Assembly: GCA_018697195.1 (NCBI GenBank)
Contig: JAGMWU010000128.1
Coordinates: 1-64,000 of the forward strand
Direction of reading: 5' to 3'
Source: Certhia americana
Lineage: Eukaryota > Chordata > Aves > Passeriformes > Certhiidae
DNA length: 64,000 nt
The translations under genes were made by a program, and so were the position numbers. The notes under the pieces were generated by a model. The model did not search any database and was not told where the DNA came from. It saw only the letters and a list, made by a program, of their open reading frames with translations. Positions 1 to 12,640 of this stretch are shown piece by piece (positions within the stretch are counted from its first letter, which is position 1; each line of letters opens with the position of its first letter).

Positions 1-22
1 GAGCAGCGAGTGTGTAAAGGGA

Positions 23-275
23 GTGACACCGGGGGGTGACACGGGGGGTGACACGGGGGGTGACACCGGGGGTGACACGGGGGGTGACACGGGGGGTGAC
101 ACCGGGGCTGACACGGGGGGTGACACGGGGGGTGACACGGGGGGTGACACGGAGGGTGACACCGGGGGTGACACCGGGGGTGACACGGGGTGTGACACCG
201 GGGCTGACACGGGGGGTGACACCGGGGGTGACACGGGGAGTGACACCGGGAGTGACATGGGGGGTGACACGGTCC
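23..275. repeat. 12-bp G-rich minisatellite, about 21 units
   Basis: Tandem units of the form GTGACACSGGGG start at 23, then at 36 and every 12 bases up to 264. Units differ mainly at the C/G position after GTGACAC and by a few single-base changes, such as one GTGACATGGGGG near the end. Each unit carries a run of four to six G on the plus strand, so the array could form G-quadruplexes. Because the unit is a multiple of three and has no stop codon, two plus frames stay open across it. These give repetitive T-G-G-D or G-V-T-R peptides that are by-products of the repeat, not genes. Confidence 0.97.
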
Positions 276-277
276 GT

Positions 278-337
278 GGGGGTGTCACACAGGTCAAGGG
301 GGTGTCACACAGGCCGAGGGGGTGTGACCAAGTGCGA
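278..337. repeat. 20-bp tandem repeat, three copies
   Basis: Three head-to-tail 20-base units lie at 278-297, 298-317 and 318-337. Each starts GGGGGTGT, and the first two share GGGGGTGTCACACAGG. The array directly follows the 12-bp minisatellite and shares its G-run plus GTGNCAC vocabulary, so it may be a diverged extension of the same array. Confidence 0.85.
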
Positions 338-640
338 CAAAGGGTAAGGGGATCGGAACAGGCGTGCAACAGCTGTGCACAGAAGGGTGTGCAACAGGTG
401 TTGTAGTGGGCCTGCACTTGGTGTGCAACAAAGGCTAAATGGGTGTGTAATAGGTGTGTAATGGGTGTGCAAATGAAGGAAGAAGGTTCTGCAGTGGGTG
501 CGTAATGAGCAAAGGTCATTAAAGATTAATGAAGGTGTAACAGGTGTGCAATGGGTCTGCAATAAAGGGTAACAGTAAGGTAACTGAGGAGTTCTGGGGT
601 GTCTAATGGGATGGTGTCTAAGGGGATACAAAGGACAGGT
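338..640. repeat. Degenerate GGTGTGCAA/GGTGTGTAA-type minisatellite
   Basis: Irregularly spaced variants of GGTGTGCAA, GGTGTGTAA and GGGTCTGCAA recur through this stretch, for example the run of three near 440-470 and further ones near 530-560. Spacing is irregular, which suggests an old decayed tandem array continuing the G-rich repeats to its left. No gene is visible here. Confidence 0.6.
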
Positions 641-3600
641 AATGGGTAGCTGTAGGTGCAGTGGCTCACATGGCACACCATGGCACACATGGGACACAGG
701 GCACACCGCAGTACCTGTGGCACACCAATGCCAGGCCTGTTCCAACAGCCTGCCTACATGGCCCATGGGCACCACAACGGCTGGTAAGCCTGGGTTTGGC
801 ATCTCTGTACGCTGTGCTGTAGTACCTGCCATCATCTGCAGAGAGCTGGGAGCACGCTGGGAGTGCAGCTGCAGCTGGGAGCTGTGTGGGGCCACAGCTG
901 TATGGTTATGCACAAGCTGCACAGACACCCATGCTGCTCCCCAAGTGTTCAAGAGCCAGAGCACAGCCAAGGGAACCAAGGGAAGGGACACAAGGCGTGC
1001 CTGCAGCCAGTGGGCTCACGGGCAAGTGGGTAATGAGTAGGGCTGTGTGAGAGCCACAGGCCAGTGAGTGAGTGGTGCGTGTGGAGACAAGCCAGGAATG
1101 TGCCCCTGACTGTACACATGCCTCCCAGCCACCATCCCCATCACGGCATTTCCTCTCACCCTCCCGGGTTACTTTCAGGCCACACCAGGGTGCAGTGGCA
1201 GAGCTGAGGCCAGATTGCAAACACACACCCTTCCCCAAAAGCAGTACCACTGTCAAGCCACCACCACTGTCCCCAGTTTGGAGGCAAATGTCCCTGTGTA
1301 TACTGGCAGAAAGGGAAACTGAGGCACAGCTGTGGGTGGGAGACATCCGGTGGCAGGGACTGTGGTTGTGCCCGCAAACCGCAGCTGCTCTGGCGGGTGC
1401 AGCCTGAGGGCTGTGGTTTCCTCTTTTTGGTGACAGTGGTGACAGGCACTGAGCACCATGGGCATCCTTGGGATGGGCTCGAGGGAGACGTCTCCCCAGC
1501 CTCTCTCCTGCCACTCTACAGCTGAAGCCACGAAGCCAGGGTGTGTTTGCTTTGGAGACTCTGAGTCTGGTGTGGACTCACTAGGCCAGCAGTGAGGATT
1601 TCCTGGCATCCCTGAGCTGAACCGAGGGTGAAGTTGTCACCATATGAGTTCAGGCAGCTTCATAAGCTTCCTGTTTTGGACATAAAAGCAGTGGGAATTT
1701 CACTTTTCCCTCTCCCTGTGTTGATGCTTAGATCAAAGTGTTCACTGTCAAACTCAATCCCATTTTTGGTCCATCAGAGCCAAAAATCACTGCCTGCATC
1801 TTCTGAGCACCCTGAGCTGGCAACAGCTCCTGCACATCCCTGCTTCCACAGCCAAGTACCCATGGGGCAACAGGCACCAACAGGTCTCCCTTTGGCTTCT
1901 CCTACCTTTGAGAAAATGAAATGCCAAAAAGAAGATGAAAAGTGGAGCATTACAGGGGCCCTGCAGCACTGGGGATGCTCAGAGCTGGATTGGCTGCCAG
2001 AGCATCCCTGTGCTGCTGCTGCTGATGGGGTACAGGGAGGGTCCCACCAGTCCCACGCTGTGATTCCCTGCCAGCTCCACTGGACACAGGGCTGGGTCTT
2101 TTGGGATGGATGCTCCTTGGGATGCAGGTTGCCCCAGCAACGGTTGCTATGGAAAACACTTCAGTGGCAAAACATCCAGCCATATTCATGTGTCCATCAT
2201 TGTTTTCAGGAGAGTCCCTGGTGTATGGTGAGCCAGGCATGGCTGGCTCCACATGGGCAGGCTGCCACTGTGGCCGCAGGGGACTGGCTGTGCTGGGCCC
2301 AGGTATTCCTGGCTTTTTGCAGCTCTTCCTGCTAGATATGGAGTGAGAAGGTATAGGAGGACTCCAAAGTGTGATTTGGGGGAGCATGGCAGATGTAAAA
2401 TGGACAGGGGGAGCAGGCTATGCTGAGCCAGGCCATATTAATTGGCTAGCAGCCAATTAATGTCCCATTGGCCCAGCCATGCCCCAACCATTGGATGAGA
2501 TTCATTTTGGTGAATCAAATACAGGGCACAACTCTGGAACAGTGGGACACACCAGGAAATGGGCTGACACTGTGATGTTTGCCAGGACCAGCAGCTTTGG
2601 CTGAGGCTTCCTGCTCCTGCCCACAGCCCTGCCAGGTCTGTGCTTCGGAAAGCCACTCCCCACCTCCTGGAGCAGCAATAGGATTACACAGGACTGAGTC
2701 TCCTAGCAATGAATGAAGAAATAAATCCTATAAGGCAGGACAGGATTTATTAGACTTCAATATTCTGGAAATAATGAGGACATTTCTCTTGGCTTGTAAT
2801 ATCACGGGACCCAACAGGATCACAACCAGGATTTAAACCTGTGGCACTGGGTTGGTTTTTAGCTGTGGAGAGAAGATACTGAGGGAGGCTGCTTGCCTTT
2901 CTGAAGAGCAGGATGGCAGGGCACCCCCCATCTCCAGCAAAGCCAAGGCGGACTGCAGGCCTCAGACTGCCCCAACAGTAGCAGCTCTGTTTGTCTCCCC
3001 ATTCATCCCCTAGTGAGGGCTGGCACTGATCCTCGCCCCCAGCTGGGGCTCTCTGCTGGGAGCTGGAAGGGCTGACAGCAGAAAGGGCTGGCTGTGCCAT
3101 TCAAGTATCAGTGCCAGCACCCACCACCAGCACAAGGATGCCCCAGGGTGGAGACCCTCAAATGGGGTGGGAGACCCACAGGCCACTCCATGACTCCCCA
3201 TTATTTTTAAACACACTGTGAACAGAATCCCACTGAGCTTCTCGGTAGGACATTGCTCTGAAGGAGAGGTGGGAAGAGGCTGAAAATAACATCTTGAAAA
3301 AGAGGGTATGATGCTCCCAGCATCACCTTCCAGGTACCAGCTCTGCCCCTCTGCCCTGGCAGGAGGGAGATGCTCCTAAGGTCAGCTCCATGCTCTGGTC
3401 CCTCCTTCCAGCTGTCATGCTTGGCTCCATGGTAGCTCTGTCCATGAATCCTGCTGTGGTCCTTGGGACAGCCTGGGTTTATGGGATGCATCCCCAGCCA
3501 CCCATTGTTCAGCCTCCTCCCATGTTGAGAGCCAACGTTTATTCCTTCATCCCTTTCACTGAAGCAGCTTTAAATGCACAGTGTTACCTCATTGACACGA

Positions 3601-6249
3601 TTCTCGTGGCTCTGTAACAGCCCCACAAACCCCATCAGATCAGTAAAGCTGAGCCTGTGGGTGTGGGTTGGGCACAGCTGGTTTTACCATGGCCCCAGCA
3701 CACGGATGCCACAGCAGAAGCCCCGACCATCAGGACACATGGACACAATTGGAGCCTTGTTTGGAGCTCAGCTGCACAAGGGGCCCCTTCAGGCGGCCAT
3801 TGAAGGGGGAGATCCTCAGGGTGAGGTGATGCTCTGGCCATGAGGGACTCCTTATTGGCCCAAAATTACCACAAGCAAATGCCCAGGGTGGGTCCTAACC
3901 CATAAAGAACATGTGAGCTTCCCAGAGAAGACAGCTCAAGGTGGGAATGTCTCAGAAGATGGACCCACATCTGAGAACATTGCTCCTTGCAGAAAGTGTA
4001 AGGCTGCCAGGGACATCAAGAGCTGGTGGGGATGCTGAGGGCTGGTGGATCCTGGGGCTACTCCCCCTCATGGGAAGGTGACTGGGCAATGGAAAATAGC
4101 AAGCGGAGAGGGGTTTTGGTTGTGTTTTTTTTTTTTTTTTCCTTGCAAAGCAGCCAAGCTGTGTTTTCTGGAGACCTGTAAATCACTCCTCGTCTTTAGG
4201 AGAGGCAAGGAATACATGATCCAACCCAGCAAAAACGTGGGACACTTGGGAGTGTGGAGGAAGCCAGGAATCAGCCCAGGCTGGAGGCTGCCATCCCATT
4301 AAGCCTGTCCCAGCTTGCTGGGCCAGAAGCTGGCACTGCAGCCCTCAAGCTGAGCTGGGCACACCATGCTGCCATGAGCTGGGGAGCCCAGAGGAGAGGG
4401 GAGTCAAGATTCTCGGCCACTGCCATTACACTGCACTTTTCCAGCACGTCAGGTTGCTTCCAAGATTTCAAGATTTTCCACATTAGCTCAGTTGAAGAGA
4501 AGAAAAAACTCTGGAGGGTTTCTGAAGAGCATAGCTGGAGCTGGCAGGCAAGATCCTGTAAATTGGGGGTCATCAATTTTCCCAGTTCACCAGCATGCCA
4601 GGGGAGGTTGTGCTGGCCACATCCAAAAGCCACCCCCAAGCCATCCAGAGACAGATGCAGCTGCAGGACTCACTATGGACACAGCCTGGAGCTTTTTAAT
4701 GCTTTTAAAAACAAGTCTGGGTTTGGTGCCTCTGGCCCTTGGGAACTCCAAGGGTACTTGTTGCACCTCCATTCCACTCTTGCTCATGACAACAATGCAC
4801 TGAATTATTTTCCATTTCTTACCTACTTGGTGCTGCCCAGCTGCTGGAGCAGAAAGGGTCCTAGAATGCAGCAGGGATACTCACACTGCAGCAAAGGTTT
4901 TGGCTGGCAGCCCCCAGAAGCCAGATGCCATGGGGTCCCAGCCTGTGCAGGGGTGACATGACCCTTCCCTGCTGCTGTCCAGCGTCAGAGTCATAGGGGA
5001 CACAGGGCAGAGATGTCCTCAAATATTCCCTCTCCTCTCAGCAACAGCAGAGCAATAGACAAATCATTTTCCTGGCTGTTTGCTCAGCATTCACAGAAGG
5101 CCCAGCCCTCCCAGACTTGCTTGTGGCTGCCTTAGCACCTCACCATCTTTGGGGATCTGCAGCAAAACACGCCTGAGCTGCCTTGGGGACCCTGAAAGGA
5201 GGGCAGGACAGCACATAAGGTGCTGGAGATAGTCCAGCATTACCATTCCGAGTGGGAGAGAGCCCAACTCCTGCAGCAGCACCTTCCTTGCTCCACAGCC
5301 CCACTAAGGTCCTCCCAGGGCCATTCACTGCCATTCAGGAGCCTCAAGCTGAGATATTTCCACAACAGTGCCCTGCATATGGACTGTTTTTGCAACCTAA
5401 GCCAGAGCAGCAACTGGCTTGGAAGTGTTTGGAGATGGAAACATGTCATCACTCCGTTGTTTTGTTTCTGTCCAATTTCAGGCTTGTTTAAGCAGGTCCA
5501 TTACAGCTGATCCTGCACAGAACAGGGCGCCAAAGGCTGCAGCTCCCCCGAGCACGTGGTGTTTTGTTCTGGTCTATCCTGCAGGCCACAGAGCAGGGGC
5601 TGACTCAGCAGTGGACACACAGGCCCGAGGCTCAGACTGTGCTCAGAACTGGAGGCAAGGGGCCATGGGCAGTGACACCGCTCACCCTGTGGGCAGGAAG
5701 GATGGGGCTTATGCTGCTTTCCCCCAGCACAGCACTAGCATGGGTTGCCCCACCAAGGAGGCCCAGAGCAGCCTGTGGGGAAACGCTGATGAGTATTTCT
5801 GCTCCAAGGATGTGCACAGGCCAGACATTGGGAACTGCCCAACTCCAGCAGAGTCAGGCCAGCAGGGACGGCCGAGATGATGGTGCATTGCTGGTCTCCA
5901 GCTCCGGCTGCTCGTTCCACACCCAGGCGCCTTGGCCTGCCCTCCCAGGCAGCTGCACTTGCTGAATGACCTGCATGGCCACACTTTGGATGGGTTTCCT
6001 TACTCCTGCAGCACTGCTACAGGACTACATTGACCTTGTCACCCCCAATTCTGGGTTTCATTGCACCACCAGCCCCAGTAATGAAGAGGGAAAGTGATTC
6101 AAGCACTTGCCCTGATCCCCAGGTTGCTATCAGGGCCCACACTGGGAACCTCTGAGAGGTTTCTATGACTCCTGTCAGACAACCCTTACTGTATGTGATC
6201 CTTAATTTCTTTGTCCTCTGCTTCCCACACAAACCACACTGTCAGCATG
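641..6249. other. Intergenic region downstream of CFDP1, no gene recognised
   Basis: This moderately GC-rich stretch contains several open frames of 150-235 codons, such as 1628-2335 and 4254-4961 on the plus strand. Their translations are low in recognisable domains, have no matching splice sites or partner exons, and have overlapping frames of similar length on the other strand, so I treat them as chance. A 16-base poly-T tract lies at 4125-4140. In human, BCAR1 follows CFDP1 on this side, but I found no part of its SH3-encoding first exons. Confidence 0.6.
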
Positions 6250-6914
6250 CAAGAGTGTTGGGATGGAATACTTTATTCACGTGAACACTCAGATCCTGGC
6301 CCTTCCTGCCTGCTACAGCTGCTCCCATCTTCTCAACAGCGTGAACAAGGAAGGATTTCTTCACCAGCTTGCTAACCCCCCGCCCCCCCCCAGCATCATC
6401 AGACCCCACAAACAAGTACAGACAGTTTGGCTTTGTCTGGACAGGAGCAGAGGGCGGAGGGGCAGGGAGTGCTGCGGGGCTGGCAGAGCAGGCAGAAGGG
6501 CTCCAGCCCACAGCCTGTGTATGCACAGCAGCCACGAAACCTTCCCGCAGCTCCTCTCTCACCTCGAAACACGCCAGTACTCTCCCAGCCCTGGCGGCTC
6601 CTCCTGCTGCCAGAAGCACCTGGGATTGGTAAAGAATGGGTTCCACCACCTCTTCTTGGAAGGTTGTTGCCAGAATTACGCCACTGTCTTCCGTCAGCTG
6701 CTGGGCTGTTTAACCCTCAAAGTGCCTCCTGTCCATTGACAAATACCCTTCCCAAACTATTACAGTAAAAGGAAAACCCTGTATGTTGAGACATACAGGC
6801 TGAGTCTTGGGTAGAGAACAGTTTCCGTGCTTGGTGGTCGTTGGTGGCCGGCAGCTCCCAGCCAGCTCTGGGGCACAGAAGGGAACAAGATCCCCCACGG
6901 CCCCCCCCAGCACG
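6250..6914 (-). other. CFDP1 3' untranslated region (predicted)
   Basis: This runs from just after the CFDP1 stop codon (6915-6917) to the predicted cleavage site 15-30 bases past the AATAAA signal at 6272-6277, about 660 nt. It includes a C-rich stretch on the plus strand at about 6376-6391 (G-rich in the transcript). Long open frames in this segment on both strands have no recognisable product. The exact cleavage point is inferred, not observed. Confidence 0.7.
6272..6277 (-). terminator. CFDP1 polyadenylation signal AATAAA
   Basis: The minus strand reads AATAAA here. About 25-45 bases downstream it is GT-rich (GTGTGGTTTGTGTGG around 6225-6245), as expected for a CstF-binding downstream element. 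It is about 640 bases past the CFDP1 stop codon and is the nearest canonical signal I see in the correct orientation. Confidence 0.75.
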
Positions 6915-7005
6915 TCAGGGCTTCATCCTGCTCAGTCTGATGTCGCGTTCAATTTCAAACTGTCTGTGATCCACACGCTCCAGGAACGCTTTCCTCTCGA
7001 TGTAC
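6915..7005 (-). CDS. CFDP1: CFDP1 last coding exon (BCNT-C domain, C-terminal third)
   Basis: CFDP1/BCNT is the vertebrate counterpart of yeast Swc5, a nuclear subunit of the SRCAP/SWR1-type remodeler that deposits histone H2A.Z. This exon encodes the last 29 residues and the stop. Visible blocks are [20 protein letters not shown] and a terminal RLSRMKP, which match the highly conserved end of the BCNT-C domain. The acceptor CAG lies at 7008-7006. The first base G (7005) completes a split Gly codon whose first two bases end the exon at 11933-12091, giving Gly-Tyr across the junction. No frameshift or premature stop is present. The stop is TGA at 6917-6915, and a poly(A) signal follows at 6277-6272. 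The family assignment rests on recognition of the conserved C-terminus and is very secure. Confidence 0.96.
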
Positions 7006-10000
7006 CTGCAGAGAGGCAGAGGCTGTGAGCAGTGCCCGTGGCAGCCTGTGTGGCCCCCAGCCTGGGGCAAATCCCACCCAAAGGACGAGCAGGGAGGGGA
7101 AGCACCATCCGTCTCCCTCCCTCTCTTTCCATGAACTGATCACTCCACTAAACATCTCCTACAGATACCAAAACTGCTCTGTGGCCTGCTGGCTGTCATC
7201 TGGGGGACTCCCAGAGGTCTGGTGGTCACTCAGGCTAGAGAACTGAACTGGCTGATTCTAGTTCCAGCTCTTCTCCTACACAGACACCTTGAACGGGATC
7301 AGAGCAGGCCTTTGCACCACCCAACAAAGCATCTCAAACCCAACTGCAACCTTCAATACAATGGCCCACAACACAAGCCAGGAACAGACACAGGGAGCTC
7401 TAGGGATGCAAAAAGCATCACCCAGCAAGCCTGAAGCAGCTCAGGGATGCAGGCCAGGGGTTTCCCAGCCACAAACCAGCTTCTAACTACCACTAAATAT
7501 TTAATGCTGCCCCTCAGCATGGCACCTGAGTGCTGCGAGGAAGAAGGCACGCCTGCACCAGGAAAAGCACCTTGCTGCTCATTAATGGCGTGCAGCTGAA
7601 TTTTAATGTACTTTGCTGAAAACCCTTGCCACAGACAGCCCGGGGCTGTGCTACTAATTAACCTACAGAAGGAGCAAAATTGCAATTCAAAACAGGAGCT
7701 GTAATTGAATCATCACAATTGTTTTGCATTTGTTCCAGGGTGGCAAACACTGGACTGCCATTACAAGGTCAGTAAACTCATGTGGGGAACCACAGAATTT
7801 GGCTGTTCTGTCGGTCACTGCTTTTCTTGCTCACCAGAGCAGCCCACCGCTTGAAAGTAGGACGAAAGCCTAAGAGAAGATGAACATCTCAGGCTCTGTG
7901 GGTTTTCCAGGCTGCTGGGTGGCTGGCAGTGTACATGAAAGTGCCCAAGACCCGCACGGGAAGGTTGAAGGCCTCTCCAACCAGTGGTCTCTCTGAGACA
8001 GATGAACATTTGGTGATGAGGTCCCTGCAAGGTCAAGCTGGATGGGACTCTAAGCAATCTGATCTAGATGAAAAATCCTTGCTCACTGCTGCGGGCTGGA
8101 TTCGTTGTCCCTTAAAGGTCCTTTCCAACCTGAACTATTCAATGATTCTCAAATTCTTTATGCTATAACTATTGAACCTATGCTGAATGTGTTCCCAGCA
8201 GGGAGCCTTTGCCCTTGCTGCAAGGGACAGCCCTGACACTCCTGCCCATCCAGTCATCATTGGAAATGAATTAATCCAGATTCATTTCAGCGAGTGATTC
8301 ACCAAGCGGGTGAACAGCCCCATGCGTCCCTACTGTCACCCCATTCCCATCGCAGCTCCAGCCTGTCTCGTGCTGACACAACTGGGTCAGCTCATCTCCT
8401 CTGGCTGCGTCAGGCAGGGACCAGCATGGAGCAATGCAGGCCAAGAGCTGGCTGGGGGGAGGTATTTTTGTGGCCACTGCCCCTCACCGTTGGAGGAAGG
8501 CTGTGCACTAAGGCCCCCTCCCCACACTGGTTCAGGAAAGGCAGGCAGGGGAGTGTCGCTTCCCTTCATCCCTGTAAGCAGGGAGGTGACCAGCTCCTGG
8601 GGTTGGGCTCAGAGAGGCCACAGGAAGGAAGCTGAGGGGTCATGCTGTATGTGCTCAGTGTCATATTGCTGGGCGTGTGGCTTTTCTCCCCCTCCACTGC
8701 TAAACACCAACCACAACCCTAGCTGGGAAGACAAGGGCAGGAGTTACTGGTGTTCATCTGGGAACACCCCAATGGCCTGGGCAGCAGCAGCCCAACCTAC
8801 TGAATCTGATCCTCTTTTGGCCCCTCTGTGACACCCATTTATCAACCCTAGCAAGGGGTCATTCTCTTTCTCCTCCTCTTCCTCCCTGACTGCTGTGTCT
8901 CTGTGGTGGGCAGGGCCTGCTTCCTGGGGGATCGATATGGATCATGAACCAGGAATGCAGTCTCACAGCTGCAGCAAGCACGGAGGAGGAACTGCGACGT
9001 CATCCCTTGGCGTTGTCCTTGCCTGGCCACAGCAAAGTGCTGCTGTAGGTACCAGAGCAGACCCCCCAGGCACTACCTGGGCATATGCTCGGGCTCGTGG
9101 GGCCTGGCTGGCTTGTGCTGCAGGCACACAGAGGCTGGAGGTGCAGAGAGATGTGAGCAGGGAAGCTGCAGGGTCAGCACAAGCCCCTCCATGCTCTGAA
9201 GCCTGTGCTGGAGCTGAAGCTCTCTCTGTGCTCAGCCAGCTCTGTGCAGTTGACACCAAGGCACCAAACACGGTGCAAAGTGCATGAGTGAAGCACGAAC
9301 ACCCGTCCTGTGCTTGTCTAAACAACCTTTGCTACCTGAATCAATACCTTCCTGTAAATTATCAACCTGCCTGGATAAACAGGGCAGCTGTGATCCACAG
9401 CACAGCAAAGTAAATCCATTGGGAGCAAGGCTGTCTCTGCTAACAAGGGCAGCTGCAAGCTGCTCTGGGGAGGGTCTCTGGTGCTGCCTGTCCCCTGTCA
9501 GTCACCATCAGTCACCCGTTGCAGGAGTGCACGGGGCCGGCTGCTCCCCCATGGGGCTGCCCTACAAAGGTGGCCCAATTAAGAGGCCACTACACATTTC
9601 CATTTATAAAGCACATCAGAGAGATGAACAGCAAAGGGGATAGCTGCCTCTGCTCCTTACTCCAGCCCCTCCTGTCAAATCCAGGACAGGCCCTCAGGAC
9701 CTGATATAGCCAGGCTGTAAAAGCCTAGATTCTACTCCTAAGGAAATGCAAACCACTGTATGGGGGCTGGGGGCACAAGGGGTGGAAAATCAGAGGCAGG
9801 GGAGGACAGAGCCATAGGGCAGCACATGTCCACTCTGTCTCAGGAATTCTAGGCCCAGGCTGTGGCTGGCTGATAACTGGCATTGGCAGCAGAGAGATGC
9901 CACAGCCCCACTGCTCCACTGGTTGCTGTGTTCTGGCTGAGCATGTGTGGCTGCTGGAGAAGGGCCAGGGAGGTATGAGGAGCTCTGGGCTGCAGCAACT

Positions 10001-11932
10001 TCTATAGGATTAGCACAATAAAGGAATTCAGCCTGTCTTCCCTCCTGAGCAAAAAGTAAAGCTTCCTGCCTTCCTTGAAACATGCATGGACCATCTCTGT
10101 AAGTGCACAGGATGCGTGGCATTGAGCAAGCACTTGCTCCAGGAGTGGGCTGTAGCTTTCCTTGTCAGGCAGACATTTACAATCACACAGCAGGACACGT
10201 GGGGAGCAGAGGTTTCTAACAGCACCAGGGATTAAAGGCAGCGCCCCGCTCTCGCCTGCCTGGGTTGAAGGGTTAACAACAGCTCATTACAATTTTTATA
10301 GAGATGTGTAAATGATTGCCCACTGAAGGGTGAGCACAGTTGACATTATTAAAGGAGAAGAGGCAGCTGCAGAAGGGACAACAGGCTCCCATGAAATGAC
10401 CTAAGGCTGGCAGCAGCTGTGCCTGTGTGACCTGTCCCCCAGGCAGGAGGGCACTCTGTGAGGGTACTGCACCCTTCACACCGAGGTGGCCTGTAAGCAG
10501 AAATGCAGGGGGCTGTGCCTCCATCGTTGCTCCTCCTTCTCCCTTTACCTTGAAGGTGGAAGTAATTCCTAGTGAGCAGATACTCGGTTGATCCCCTCAC
10601 ACTACATGCCTGACTAGTATAAACATTCGTAAGGAGTGTCTGAAGTTATCCTGGCATTATGTTCCTCATTTGTTTAATGACAAAAACCGCTTGCCAAGAG
10701 CTCAGCAGATTTTCTAGGCTGGGATGTGACAGGCAGCAAAACCCAAAGCTGTCCAAGATTAAAGATGCTCTTAAAATTGCTGCTCTGCTTTGCTCATCTT
10801 TTCCATGTGCTGATCCCTTCTTTAGCCTTCAAGGACCATCACGTGAGTGTCTTTGGAAAGGTTTGTCAGGCATGAAGAGCAAGCTGTCCTGCTTGGATAG
10901 GGTGGGAAAAGAAACAGCACTGGCCAAGAACAGTCGATATACTGGGTCGAGAGAAGACACAAAACACTGCTCTGCCACACCTGTATGTGGTGTAAATCAT
11001 TCACTTCCTTGGACTTTAGGGATCTCAGAGGAACAGCTGTCCCTCTCCAGCACTCCTACTGAATTGCTCTACTTTTTCAAGGGCATGCGACCAGAAATAG
11101 ATCAGGGAGATTTGATGAAGAAGGTGTGTTGGGAAGGGTGCAAGATCAAACTGAAAATACCAATTTGATAGTTTGACAGTTATAAAATATCTACTTAAAA
11201 TAGAAAACCCAATCTGTTGAAATGCACATGCTTTGAGTTTTTCCTGCAGAGTAAAAGAACAGCTTATAATAAAATCTGCATTTTACGAGCTGTCCACTAA
11301 GCTGGTTATGTTTTCCCAGAGCTTAGCAAAGCACTTGTAGTGGAAATGCTGCTTCTGATCTCATTATCACTCCCCGCAGTGCATGTTATTAACTTTCTGT
11401 TTTATTTACAGCATTGCCATTTACTTTTATGATACTTCCATTAACTTCATTGGAGTGAACATTGCTTGATGCACACAACCAACGCCCAGTGCTGCCATAA
11501 TCCTTAACGCACCTTGCCAGCTGTTCTGGGTTTACACAATTTTTATGCAGGAGGAAGGACAGATGCAGCTGAAATGTGTCATTTGAAGAACAGAACAAAA
11601 CCCTCCCGAAGTGAAAAAAGAAAACAGGACAAAAGCAATTGTGTTTCCTCATGGGGGGCTGCATTAGACCATTTCATGCTCTGTGCTACATGCAGAAGAG
11701 ATGATAAAGCCAGACATTAGAGAACTCACAAGATTGTTAGCAGAGTGACAGGTGCTTGCAGACTTACCTACCTCCCTGTGATGCTTACAGTAACTACTGG
11801 CCTTATGTATCCCTAGAATAAATCCTTAAGAAATCCCATGGGTCTTTGAACTCTGTACCCAGCAATAGGCTTCCCACATTTAAAGGAAGTGGTGGGAAAT
11901 TCTGGACTACTATTAGGTGAAATCCCTCTTAC
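7006..11932 (-). other. CFDP1 intron between the last two coding exons (4,927 bp)
   Basis: Donor GTAAGA (11932-11927) and acceptor CAG (7008-7006) frame this phase-2 intron. It holds one CR1 LINE tail at about 8025-8155 and otherwise unremarkable sequence with only short, domain-free open frames. I see no RNA gene and no second protein-coding gene in it. Confidence 0.85.
8025..8155 (+). mobile_element. CR1 LINE 3' tail, plus strand
   Basis: The sequence follows the CR1 3' end in order: GGTCAAGCTGGATGGGACTC, then an ATCTGATCTAGATGA-type block, then CCTTAAAGGTCCTTTCCAAC, ending with a TTCAATGATTCTC repeat-like terminus. It is a short 5'-truncated copy, as is usual for bird CR1, and lies antisense to CFDP1. 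Similarity may start somewhat earlier, near 7960. Confidence 0.85.
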
Positions 11933-12091
11933 CCATCTTTCCCTCGGTTATGGATTGCCAGCTCCTCCACAATCCCTTCCTCCTCCTTGAAGGTCTCCCA
12001 GTCCAGTTTAGATTTCTCCAGTGTACTCATCTTCTGCTTTTTGGCACCGATCTTCCCCAGGAGGCTACTCATACCGCTTGGCCTCTTCACC
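11933..12091 (-). CDS. CFDP1: CFDP1 penultimate coding exon (first two thirds of BCNT-C domain)
   Basis: This 159-base exon encodes 52 whole codons flanked by split Gly codons. Visible conserved blocks are [39 protein letters not shown] and [12 protein letters not shown]. These are the hallmark of BCNT-C, the part of CFDP1/Swc5 needed for its work in the H2A.Z-depositing remodeler. Together with the 29 residues of the last exon, the region from V-K-R-P to the C-terminus is 82 residues, the usual BCNT-C size. The acceptor is CAG at 12094-12092 after a pyrimidine-rich run, and the donor is GTAAGA at 11932-11927. The Met in the GMSSLL block is internal, not a start. The length is a multiple of three, so skipping this exon would keep the frame but delete the domain core. 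Confidence 0.97.
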
Positions 12092-12359
12092 CTGACAGAG
12101 ATTAAGGAGCAAATGTTGGTTAAATGCAGGGAGATGGCAATTAAAAACAGAGCTGAGAAACGTAACACTTGAGAGTGGTGGCCTTGATGGTGGAGAGCCA
12201 CCACCACCAAACAGATGGCCACCAACTCCATACAGCCTGCAGGCGGCAAGGTCACGCTTCCTGCAGATCCTGCTCTGCAGTTCCCCTGGAAGCAGCAGAG
12301 TTCATTACACACATATCTCAAGTGCTTGTTTTTTGTGAAAGGGCTTTTTCATTTATCTT

Positions 12360-12640
12360 CTTAAGAGAACAGAGAGCTTTCAGGCCAAAAGAGATCATTA
12401 AATCATCTAGTTTGACCCCTTGTATATACCAGGCCAAGCCATTCCACTGATCACCTCTGTGCTAAGTCTAGTTCTTTGTCTTCAGTTAAAGTGTTGTTTT
12501 CTGGAAGGCATCCAGCCTCAGTGCGTCATCAGTGCTGACAACACATCTAGGAATTAACCATTTCATTGGTATTAATGCCTGATTTTCTCTAGTTCTAGGT
12601 TCTGGTTTCTGCTCCTTATTCTAAATCCAGGAATACTTTG
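12360..12640 (-). mobile_element. Ancient, diverged CR1-type LINE fragment, antisense
   Basis: The plus strand reads like the reverse complement of an old CR1 3' region. It includes GAGATCATTAAATCATCTAG followed by a TTTGACCCCTTGTATATACC block, then a GGCATCCAGCCTCA block, then TCTAGGAATTAACCATTTC. The order of blocks matches CR1 copies common in reptiles and birds, but divergence is high and both ends are uncertain. Confidence 0.6.

Noticed and set aside
23..406. Open frame encoding repeated T-G-G-D
   Set aside because: Produced by a 12-bp tandem repeat without stop codons; the alternative frame is open for the same reason.
1628..2335. 235-codon plus-strand open frame in the intergenic region
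   Set aside because: No recognisable domain, Trp/Cys/His-rich random-looking composition, and overlapping open frames on the other strand; it looks like chance in stop-poor sequence.
4254..4961. 235-codon plus-strand open frame
   Set aside because: No domain or splice-consistent partner exon; composition like neighbouring non-coding sequence.
641..6249. Search for the 5' exons of BCAR1, the neighbour of CFDP1 in human
   Set aside because: No SH3-domain coding sequence is visible, so the gene cannot be claimed within the window.
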